A DNA stretch of 10,707 nucleotides from an uncultured Eubacteriales bacterium (lineage in GTDB: Bacteria; Bacillota; Clostridia; Christensenellales; DTU072), in assembly GCA_902766325.1 (NCBI GenBank), contig CACXDF010000136.1, positions 1 to 10,707 of the forward strand, given 5' to 3'. The position numbers and the translations under genes are program-made. This document shows positions 1 to 8,003 of the stretch, one piece after another; position 1 is the first letter of the stretch; the number at the start of each line of letters is the position of its first letter. Under the pieces are notes generated by a model. It worked only from the letters and a program-made list of their open reading frames with translations, was not told the DNA's origin and made no database searches.

Positions 1-783
1 ATCATTAATAAGAGACTTCGATGCTCTTTCGGTATCGATTATGCCTCCCTTCAAAAAGAATCCGCGCTTTTTCGCGATGTCGTCGAGAGTTTTTACGTCG
101 CCGTATTTTAAATGAAGTTCGGCAGGATATTTTTCCGATAAGAAATCAAGTAATTGTTGCGAAAGAAATGTCAAATCAACGATTTCATCGCGAACAGACC
201 CGACGAAAGCAAGGTGTAAAGCCTTGTTTTGGTCGCTGAAATCGGGAAAAAGCGTACCGGGGGTGTCCAGTACTTCGACATACGGATCGACCGAAACCCA
301 TTGTTTCCCTCTCGTTACGCCGGGTTTATTACCCGTGACAGCCTTTTTTTTGCCGATCAAGCTGTTGATGAGCGTACTTTTTCCGCAATTGGGAATACCG
401 ATAACCATCGCTCGGATAGTCTTTTTTATACCGCGACTCTTATACCGATCGATCTTTTCTTTATTTAATTCCTTTAAAAGTGAAATCAGCTTACCGTCGG
501 AATTTTTCGTTGAGATACTTGTTATACAGGCTGAATTCGGTAAAGAAGAAAAATATTCGACCCACTTATTCAATGCAAACTGCGGCACGAGGTCGGATTT
601 ATTCAAGACATAAAGACGTGGTTTGCCCGAAATGATCTCATCGAAAGACGGATTGACGGAAGAACGCGGGATCCTCGCGTCGAGAACGTAAATAACGCAA
701 TCGACCGGTTTGATCTCTTCTTTCATCATCCGGATGGCTTTCGTCATGTGACCGGGGAACCATTGAATAAATTCGGACGGCAT
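1..783 (-). CDS. rbgA: Ribosome biogenesis GTPase RbgA (YlqF), C-terminus cut by the window edge
   Basis: RbgA is a circularly permuted GTPase that acts late in 50S subunit assembly. The 261 codons present read as one open frame, starting MPSEFIQWFPGHMTKA. The WFPGHM motif carries the histidine (residue 12) equivalent to catalytic His9 of B. subtilis RbgA. The G motifs come in permuted order: G4 NKSD (61-64), G1 GIPNCGKST (129-137), the G2 threonine near 157, G3 DTPG (173-176). The RbgA-type C-terminal domain follows and continues off the left edge; about 20 residues are probably missing, since the B. subtilis protein has roughly 280. The start is supported by a GGAG sequence overlapping the end of trmD, and only 3 nt separate the genes. 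The P-loop has Cys where Val is usual. Identity is very secure. Confidence 0.95.
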   Translation of the reverse strand, partial: MPSEFIQWFPGHMTKAIRMMKEEIKPVDCVIYVLDARIPRSSVNPSFDEIISGKPRLYVLNKSDLVPQFALNKWVEYFSSLPNSACITSISTKNSDGKLISLLKELNKEKIDRYKSRGIKKTIRAMVIGIPNCGKSTLINSLIGKKKAVTGNKPGVTRGKQWVSVDPYVEVLDTPGTLFPDFSDQNKALHLAFVGSVRDEIVDLTFLSQQLLDFLSEKYPAELHLKYGDVKTLDDIAKKRGFFLKGGIIDTERASKSLIND

Positions 784-786
784 ACT

Positions 787-1455
787 TTACTCCAACAGAT
801 CGGGACGACGCTCTTTCGTCAACATCAGGCTTTGTTTGCGGCGCCATCTTTCTATCTCGGCATGGTTACCGTTCAAAAGAACTTCGGGAACGGTCAGACC
901 CATAAATTCGGCGGGACGAGTATATTGCGGATACTCCAAGAGTCCGTCCGAAAAACTTTCTTCCACTGTGCTTTCGGAACTCCCGAGCACACCTGGGATA
1001 TACCTTGCTACGGTGTCGATCAAAATAAGCGACGCATAGTCGCCCGTCGACAAAACGTAATCTCCGATCGATATTTCCCGATCGACGTCCAGGTCGATAA
1101 TACGCTGGTCGATCCCCTCGTAGCTGCCGTTGATGAGCAATAATTCGTCGTATTGAGCCAACTTGCCGACGATAACCTGAGAGAGTCGCTCTCCTTTTGG
1201 CGAAAGATAAATTCGGCAGGCCTTTCTTTCCGGATCAACGGCCGAAATAGAGTCGTGAAGAGGTTGCGGCGTCATAAGCATACCCGCGCCTCCTCCATAA
1301 GGATAATCGTCGCAACGCTTATGCTTATCCGTCGAATAATCTCTGATATTCGTAACTTCTATTGAAAAAACGCCTTTATCGAGCGCTTTACCGAGCACGC
1401 CGCACCGTAAAGAGTCGTAAATGTCCGGAAAAAGCGTCAGGACTTTAATCTTCAT
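787..1455 (-). CDS. trmD: tRNA (guanine-N1)-methyltransferase TrmD, with altered active-site motifs
   Basis: TrmD transfers a methyl group from S-adenosylmethionine to G37 of tRNAs, preventing +1 frameshifting. The enzyme is a SPOUT-fold dimer. The 222-residue length and the motifs LTLFPDIY (6-13), DDYPYGGGAGM (49-59), LSPKGER (84-90), SIGDYVLS (129-136), RYIPGVLG (151-158), YTRP (178-181), LNGNHAEI (194-201) and RRPDLL (216-221) identify it clearly. Several usually conserved positions differ (comparison from memory with E. coli TrmD). CGRYEG is NGSYEG (109-114), SGGE is STGD (136-139), PHYTRP is PQYTRP, and the EDSF segment holding general base Asp169 is EESF, with Glu166 at that place. The Arg154 equivalent (Arg151) and Glu116 equivalent (Glu113) are kept. 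The start overlaps the end of rimM by 11 nt, with a GAGG 9 nt upstream. It is probably functional, given its standard locus and intact frame. Confidence 0.94.
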   Translation of the reverse strand: MKIKVLTLFPDIYDSLRCGVLGKALDKGVFSIEVTNIRDYSTDKHKRCDDYPYGGGAGMLMTPQPLHDSISAVDPERKACRIYLSPKGERLSQVIVGKLAQYDELLLINGSYEGIDQRIIDLDVDREISIGDYVLSTGDYASLILIDTVARYIPGVLGSSESTVEESFSDGLLEYPQYTRPAEFMGLTVPEVLLNGNHAEIERWRRKQSLMLTKERRPDLLE

Positions 1456-1942
1456 AAACGGCGACCTCGTTCAGTTTCTCTTTATCGGCGTAAACCAATT
1501 TTCGTTCCGTATCGATAGAAACGAAAACGCCTTTTACCCACGGCAACATGATCGTTTTGCCTTCTTTGGTCAAAACGACCACGTCCGCCGAGCCGTATTG
1601 CAGAACGTCTTTTATCTTTCCGACTCGTTCCGTTCCGGACATAACGATACAGCCGATCAAATCGGCTATATAATAACGTCCGTCCGGCAGGGGCGGCATT
1701 TTATCTTTTTCCGCCGAGATCTCGATATTGCAGAGCGATTTAGCGTCGTCTACGGTATCGACACCTTTCAATTTGAGCAGAACGAATTCTCCGCTTCTTC
1801 TCGCTTGTTCGACGTCGTAATCTTTATTTTTCAGGCGTACCACGGGTATCTTTTTAAAGAGATCGGGAGAATCGAGATAACATTGCGTCTTCAATTCTCC
1901 CTTTAATCCGTGTACTTTCAGCGTCTTACCGACAACGAGCAT
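1445..1942 (-). CDS. rimM: 16S rRNA processing / 30S maturation factor RimM
   Basis: RimM binds ribosomal protein S19 and assists maturation of the 30S head domain. The 165 residues have the usual two parts. The N-terminal RimM beta-barrel opens with VVGKTLKVHGLKGELK (3-18), and the C-terminal PRC-barrel starts around YYIADLIGCIV (90-100), with a MLPWVKGVFVSID segment at 132-144. The length is normal for the family. The start codon is joined to the khpA stop as TAATG (1-nt overlap), and a GAGG lies 8 nt upstream inside khpA, so translation is probably coupled. B. subtilis has ylqD between ylqC (khpA) and rimM; it is absent here. The gene is co-transcribed with its neighbours. Confidence 0.95.
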   Translation of the reverse strand: MLVVGKTLKVHGLKGELKTQCYLDSPDLFKKIPVVRLKNKDYDVEQARRSGEFVLLKLKGVDTVDDAKSLCNIEISAEKDKMPPLPDGRYYIADLIGCIVMSGTERVGKIKDVLQYGSADVVVLTKEGKTIMLPWVKGVFVSIDTERKLVYADKEKLNEVAVYED

Positions 1943-2172
1943 TATCTTTCCTCAAAATAAACGTTATAATTTTGATCGGAACCGCGGCTGGACGAATGAA
2001 CGAGCGTACGAATGGCTTTTGCGATCTTTCCGCCTTTGCCGATGACTTTGGAAATCTTATCTTTGTCGACCATAACGCGGATATCGACCTTATCGCCGTC
2101 TTCTACGAGTACAATCTCGTACGACTCCTCTCCGATGAAACTTTTAACAATGTAATCTACTAAATCTTTCAT
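1942..2172 (-). CDS. khpA: KH-domain RNA-binding protein KhpA (YlqC family)
   Basis: This is a small single-KH-domain RNA-binding protein of 76 residues. The KH signature is visible as VIGKGGKIAKAIR (43-55), with the GxxG loop GKGG at 45-48. In other Firmicutes KhpA pairs with KhpB (Jag) to bind many transcripts and influence cell elongation and division; that partnership is family knowledge and KhpB is not in the window. The N-terminus MKDLVDYIVKSFIGEE is typical of the family. It follows rpsP by 9 nt. No convincing SD sequence precedes the ATG (the gap reads TGGTGCAAG), so initiation probably depends on ribosomes finishing rpsP. Its position between rpsP and rimM matches the conserved order. 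Confidence 0.93.
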   Translation of the reverse strand: MKDLVDYIVKSFIGEESYEIVLVEDGDKVDIRVMVDKDKISKVIGKGGKIAKAIRTLVHSSSRGSDQNYNVYFEER

Positions 2173-2181
2173 CTTGCACCA

Positions 2182-2430
2182 TTATTTTTCAATAATTCCG
2201 TTCTTAATGAAAAGACTGCGGACCGTTTCGGAACATTGCGCGCCGTTATTGAGCCACTTTTTGGCGATTTCAGCGTCGATCTTGATCTCGGCGGGTTCGC
2301 TGACAGGGTTGTAATAACCGATCTGTTCAATGTATTCGCCGTCTCTTGCTTTACGCGAATCGGTAGCGACAATACGGTAGAAAGGAGCTTTCTTTGCGCC
2401 CATTCTGGTTAATCTGAGTTTAACTGACAT
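2182..2430 (-). CDS. rpsP: 30S ribosomal protein S16
   Basis: S16 is an early-assembling protein of the 30S body. The 82 residues start MSVKLRLTRMGAKKAPFYRI and contain VATDSRKARDG (21-31) and IEQIGYYNP (34-42), the S16 signature. The length is normal for a Gram-positive S16. I place the start at the ATG at 2428-2430 because it gives the family N-terminus and is preceded by GGAGG with 5-nt spacing. A TTG four codons upstream is in frame, but the SD sequence would then lie inside the coding region. The gene is 30 nt downstream of ffh with no terminator between, so it is co-transcribed with the SRP genes. Confidence 0.96.
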   Translation of the reverse strand: MSVKLRLTRMGAKKAPFYRIVATDSRKARDGEYIEQIGYYNPVSEPAEIKIDAEIAKKWLNNGAQCSETVRSLFIKNGIIEK

Positions 2431-2435
2431 AATTT

Positions 2436-2440
2436 CCTCC
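2436..2440 (-). promoter_or_regulatory. rpsP ribosome binding site deciding the start
   Basis: GGAGG on the minus strand lies 5 nt before the ATG at 2428-2430. It fixes that ATG as the start and excludes the in-frame TTG at 2440-2442, which overlaps this SD sequence. Confidence 0.9.
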
Positions 2441-2460
2441 AAAAAATAATTTTTAAATTT

Positions 2461-3786
2461 TTATCTTATTCCGAAAGGCAGTCTCATCTTACCTTTCGAG
2501 AATTTTTTCATTAGATCGCGCGTTTGAGTAAACTGATTGATAAGTCTGTTGACGTCCGCTACGGTCGTACCGCTGCCGGCGGCGATCCTGCGTCTTCTGG
2601 ATGCGTTCAGGATATCCGGGTGCGTTCTTTCTTTCATCGTCATCGAATAAATAATGGCCTTCGTCTTTTCGATCTGTTTTTCGTCCACGTTAAGATTGGC
2701 CCCGCCGAGTTTTTTGCTCATGCCGGGGATCATGCTTAACATGTCGGACAAATTACCCATTTTTTTCATGTTCTTCAATTGATCGAGATAATCGTTAAGA
2801 TCAAAGGTCGCATCTTTCATCTTTTGAGCCATTTTTTTGGCGTCTTCTTCCGAAATAGCTTGTTCCGCGCGTTCGATCAAAGTGAGCACGTCGCCCATTC
2901 CGAGAATACGGGATGCCATTCTGTCCGGATAAAACGGCTCGAGATCATTCATCTTTTCGCCCGTACCGCAGAACTTGATCGGCTTATTAAGGATAGCTTT
3001 GATACTCAAAGCAGCGCCGCCTCTCGTATCGCCGTCAAGTTTAGTAAGGATAACGCCCGTAATGTCGAGTTGCGCGTTAAAGGTGCTTGCCACGTTAACG
3101 CTGTCCTGACCGAGCATTGCGTCTACGACGAGCAGTATCTCGTTCGGCTTGACCTTGGCTTTTATATCGGACAACTCGTTCATAAGCTGTTCGTCGATAT
3201 GAAGTCTGCCGGCGGTATCTATGATAACGACGTCGTGACCGTTTGCTTTTGCATAAGCGATGCCCTCTTCGGCTATTTTGACCGGATCGATCTGGCCTTT
3301 TTCGAATACGGGTACTTCTACGTTTTTGCCGACGATCTGAAGTTGTTTAATAGCGGCGGGACGATAGATGTCTCCCGCGACAAGAAGAGGTTTTTTCCCT
3401 TTCTTTTTTAACATCAAGGCGAGCTTGCCGCACATGGTCGTCTTACCGGCACCCTGCAAACCGCACATAAGGATCACGGTCGGCGGAGCGTCGGATATCT
3501 CCAATTTGGAATAGGTCGACCCCATTAATTCGATCAACTCTTCGTTAACGATCTTAATGACTTCTTGCGTGGCGTTCAGACCTTTCAGGATATTTTCGCC
3601 GCTGGCTCTTTCGCTTACTTTGGCAATAAAGTTTTTGACGACGGTAAAGTTAACGTCGGCTTCCAACAGAGCGATACGGATCTCGCGCATGGCCGTCTTG
3701 ATCTCGAGATCGGTCAGTTGAGACTTGTTTCTTAATTTAGAAAAAGCATGGTTGATTTTTTCGGACAGCGTTCCAAAAGTAGCCAT
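2461..3786 (-). CDS. ffh: Signal recognition particle GTPase Ffh (SRP54)
   Basis: Ffh binds the SRP RNA and signal sequences of nascent chains and delivers ribosomes to FtsY and the Sec translocon. The 441 residues show the N domain (1-95) with ALLEADVNF at 39-47. The G domain has P-loop GLQGAGKTT (109-117), GDIYRPAAIKQL (138-149), DTAGR (190-194) and TKLDGDTRGG (248-257). A methionine-rich M domain follows, with SRRRRIAAGSG (396-406) for RNA binding. The C-terminal tail after the M domain is short, ending in LPFGIR. The start overlaps the ylxM stop as TAATG and is preceded by AAGGAG. The partner gene ftsY, which lies upstream of ylxM in B. subtilis, is not here; a divergent promoter region takes its place. 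Confidence 0.97.
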   Translation of the reverse strand: MATFGTLSEKINHAFSKLRNKSQLTDLEIKTAMREIRIALLEADVNFTVVKNFIAKVSERASGENILKGLNATQEVIKIVNEELIELMGSTYSKLEISDAPPTVILMCGLQGAGKTTMCGKLALMLKKKGKKPLLVAGDIYRPAAIKQLQIVGKNVEVPVFEKGQIDPVKIAEEGIAYAKANGHDVVIIDTAGRLHIDEQLMNELSDIKAKVKPNEILLVVDAMLGQDSVNVASTFNAQLDITGVILTKLDGDTRGGAALSIKAILNKPIKFCGTGEKMNDLEPFYPDRMASRILGMGDVLTLIERAEQAISEEDAKKMAQKMKDATFDLNDYLDQLKNMKKMGNLSDMLSMIPGMSKKLGGANLNVDEKQIEKTKAIIYSMTMKERTHPDILNASRRRRIAAGSGTTVADVNRLINQFTQTRDLMKKFSKGKMRLPFGIR

Positions 3787-4109
3787 TATATCTCCTTTAT
3801 TTCCGACAAAAGAACGATAAGCTGTTCTTTTACGTTTTCGTCGACGGTTTTATCGATCATTTTTTCCAATGAAAAACGAATCTTACGCACTTTATTTACG
3901 AGACCGAGTTTTCGCTCGTAGGTATATAATTTATCGGTCGCGCGTGCGACGAGGTCAAGCGCCGCCTGGCGCGTTATTCCGAATTCGTCCGCGACTTCGG
4001 ACAGACTGAAGTCCATATCGCAATAAAAGCGCAATACGTCCCGTTGTCTTTCCGTCAGCATACTGCCGTAATAGTCGAGTAATAACCCGGTTTCGATCTT
4101 ATCCGTCAT
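3786..4109 (-). CDS. ylxM: YlxM-family helix-turn-helix protein, SRP-associated
   Basis: This is a 107-residue protein of the UPF0122/YlxM family, usually encoded directly before ffh. The signature LLDYYGSMLTERQRDVLRFY (10-29) is followed by a sigma-70 region-4-like helix-turn-helix around 32-60 (SLSEVADEFGITRQAALDLVARA). The C-terminal half is helical and charged. In streptococci YlxM binds SRP components and modulates their GTPase activity; whether it does so here is inference from the family and the coupling to ffh. It is the first gene of the operon, with the ATG at 4107-4109 preceded by GGTGA and an expected 5' leader of only about 15 nt. Its stop overlaps the ffh start (TAATG). Confidence 0.93.
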   Translation of the reverse strand: MTDKIETGLLLDYYGSMLTERQRDVLRFYCDMDFSLSEVADEFGITRQAALDLVARATDKLYTYERKLGLVNKVRKIRFSLEKMIDKTVDENVKEQLIVLLSEIKEI

Positions 4110-4130
4110 ATTTCACCGTAAAGCAAATAT

Positions 4131-4159
4131 ACTTTACAACATATTTTTTTTCTTGTCAA
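4131..4159 (-). promoter_or_regulatory. Sigma-A-type promoter of the ylxM-ffh-rpsP-khpA-rimM-trmD-rbgA operon
   Basis: On the minus strand there is a perfect -35 TTGACA (4154-4159), a 17-nt spacer and a -10 TAAAGT (4131-4136, 4 of 6). Transcription would start near 4124-4125, about 15 nt before ylxM. No other strong promoter is seen inside the operon. Confidence 0.7.
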
Positions 4160-4186
4160 GCATTTTTACTTTATTCGAAAATATAC

Positions 4187-4215
4187 TTGACAACGATTAG
4201 CACTCATTGTATAAT
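4187..4215 (+). promoter_or_regulatory. Consensus sigma-A promoter of clpB
   Basis: Perfect -35 TTGACA (4187-4192), 17-nt spacer and perfect -10 TATAAT (4210-4215). Transcription should begin near 4221-4223, giving a 5' leader of about 50 nt. Such a strong promoter fits a gene that is normally held off by a repressor; the CIRCE element overlaps the spacer and the -10. Confidence 0.88.
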
Positions 4216-4223
4216 ATTGCTAA
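4197..4223. promoter_or_regulatory. CIRCE operator (HrcA binding site) over the clpB promoter
   Basis: The left half TTAGCACTC (4197-4205) matches the CIRCE consensus exactly. The spacer is exactly 9 nt, and the right half TATTGCTAA (4215-4223) matches GAGTGCTAA at 7 of 9 positions. The first mismatch, T4215, is also the last base of the -10 TATAAT. HrcA bound here would block RNA polymerase directly. Known biology: HrcA represses dnaK and groE operons, and in some bacteria clpB. No hrcA gene is in this window. Confidence 0.85.
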
Positions 4224-4225
4224 CA

Positions 4226-4247
4226 GTTGGCAATAATGATTGCTAAC
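4226..4247 (+). repeat. Inverted repeat / 5'-terminal mRNA hairpin in the clpB leader
   Basis: GTTGGCAAT (4226-4234) pairs with ATTGCTAAC (4239-4247) across a 4-nt loop AATG: nine base pairs with one G-U. The second arm is an exact 9-nt direct copy of ATTGCTAAC at 4216-4224, which is part of the CIRCE right half. That first copy also forms a 19-bp near-palindrome (4216-4234) with the middle copy. With transcription starting near 4222, the hairpin would sit within a few nt of the mRNA 5' end. It could act as an extra operator, as an mRNA stabiliser, or both. Confidence 0.65.
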
Positions 4248-4273
4248 GAGATATTTAAAAGGAGGAAATCAAT

Positions 4274-6865
<2,592 letters not shown>

Positions 6866-6870
6866 AATAA

Positions 6871-6898
6871 GAGCCTCGCTTTTGCGGGGCTCTTTTTT
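6871..6898. terminator. Bidirectional intrinsic terminator shared by clpB and hemW
   Basis: A 9-bp stem, GAGCCTCGC and GCGGGGCTC (one T-G pair), encloses a TTTT loop (6871-6892) and is followed by six T (6893-6898). It begins 5 nt after the clpB stop. Read from the minus strand, the hairpin is followed by a T-rich TTATTTTATT run, so it should also end lepA-hemW transcripts. The hemW stop codon (6897-6899) overlaps the T-run. Confidence 0.9.
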
Positions 6899-8003
6899 AA
6901 TGCGTAAGAATGGATAAAATGACTTGATTCTGCACTGAAAAATATTTAGGAAGTATATATAATCGGTTTTTCGTGACGGAAACGTACTTTCTTACCGCAT
7001 CGATTCCCTTTTCGTATTTATGCAGGAAATCGGCGTCGAATTTTTTATTGAACGCTTTTATATCTATTCCTTTTGCCGTGCGAAGCGATAACATGATCGT
7101 TTCCGTAATTTCATCTTCAACGGAATATTTTCGTTCGATTTTTTCTTTTTCGTTACCGGAGTGGCATCCGGATAAATACTTCTTCATGTCGTTTTCGTTA
7201 TAATAACGTATGCCGCCGAAATAAGAATGCGCCGAAGGTCCGATGCCGATATACGGATGCATCGCCCAGTAGTTACCGTTATGGATGCCTTCTTTCCCAA
7301 GTTTGGCAAAATTACTTGTTTCGTAGCGATAAAAGCCGAGCATGCGACAAGTATCGGTCAATACGTCGTATTGATCGACTGTTTGATCGTCCGACGCGGG
7401 AAAAAACTCTTTTTCCTTTATCATTTTCGCTATTTGCGATTTTTTCGGAACGGATAACATATATCCGGATACGTGCGTGCAATAAGGGGCTATCGCATTG
7501 ACGTCACTTTCCACGTCCTGATTTTTATCGAGTCCGATAATAAGATCGGCGCTTACGTTGTCAAAACTGTCTCCTGCGCGAACAAGCGCGTCTATTCCCT
7601 CTTCGGGCGTATGAAGTCTGCCGATTTTTTTCAGTAAAACCGGATCGAGCGTTTGAATACCGATACTGACTCTGTCAATACCGAATTTAGGGTATTCGGA
7701 AAGTTTTTCGGAAGAATTCGGATTGACTTCTATGGTCGTTTCTTTTGATTCGACCGTAAAAGAGGAATGAATGGCCGAAAAGATCTTATCCAGATGCCCG
7801 AGAGAAAGAAGACTGGGCGTACCGCCGCCCAAATAGATCGTTTCTATCTTTGCGGGAAATCTTTCGGAAACGCGTTTTATCTCACTTGATACTTCGTCAA
7901 CGTAACGATCGAGCAGATCCTTATTCGTAGACGAAAAGAAATCGCAATAGTTACAGCGTTTTTCACAAAATGGGATATGAATATAAAGACCGGCGTTTTG
8001 CAT
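6897..8003 (-). CDS. hemW: Radical-SAM heme chaperone HemW (HemN-like)
   Basis: HemW is a radical-SAM family protein related to coproporphyrinogen dehydrogenase HemN; characterised members bind heme and pass it to respiratory proteins. The 368 residues carry the Fe-S ligands CEKRCNYC (Cys13, 17, 20, the CxxxCxxC pattern) followed by DF as in HemW. They also carry GGGTPS (59-64), IEVNPNS (91-97), RVSIGIQ (111-117), the HemW heme-binding HNxxYW as HNGNYW (241-246), and GIGPSAHS (253-260). The GLPxQ segment usual after the LDLI strand reads GLDKNQ (157-162), a small deviation. The start overlaps the lepA stop as TAATG and no good SD sequence is visible (GACGGTAAA), so translation is probably coupled to lepA. 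In B. subtilis hrcA follows hemW; here a terminator and convergent clpB follow. Confidence 0.93.
   Translation of the reverse strand: MQNAGLYIHIPFCEKRCNYCDFFSSTNKDLLDRYVDEVSSEIKRVSERFPAKIETIYLGGGTPSLLSLGHLDKIFSAIHSSFTVESKETTIEVNPNSSEKLSEYPKFGIDRVSIGIQTLDPVLLKKIGRLHTPEEGIDALVRAGDSFDNVSADLIIGLDKNQDVESDVNAIAPYCTHVSGYMLSVPKKSQIAKMIKEKEFFPASDDQTVDQYDVLTDTCRMLGFYRYETSNFAKLGKEGIHNGNYWAMHPYIGIGPSAHSYFGGIRYYNENDMKKYLSGCHSGNEKEKIERKYSVEDEITETIMLSLRTAKGIDIKAFNKKFDADFLHKYEKGIDAVRKYVSVTKNRLYILPKYFSVQNQVILSILTH

Noticed and set aside
1421..1906. Open frame of 161 codons on the plus strand opposite rimM
   Set aside because: Complete overlap with rimM, which has clear family motifs on the other strand.
2431..2442. 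Four-residue extension of S16 from a TTG
   Set aside because: The GGAGG ribosome binding site falls inside the extension, and family members start at MSVKLRL.
2443..2460. Possible terminator between ffh and rpsP (A/T-only inverted repeat with T-run on the minus strand)
   Set aside because: The stem would contain only A-T pairs and the gap is 30 nt including the rpsP SD sequence; readthrough in an operon is far more likely.
2779..3411. Open frame of 210 codons on the plus strand opposite ffh
   Set aside because: It lies wholly inside the strongly conserved ffh gene, shows no recognisable family, and is of the kind produced by codon bias on the opposite strand.
4110..4273. CtsR operator at clpB, as found for clp genes in many Firmicutes
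   Set aside because: No tandem GGTCAAA heptads are present; the GTCAA and TGACAA strings here are the two -35 boxes.
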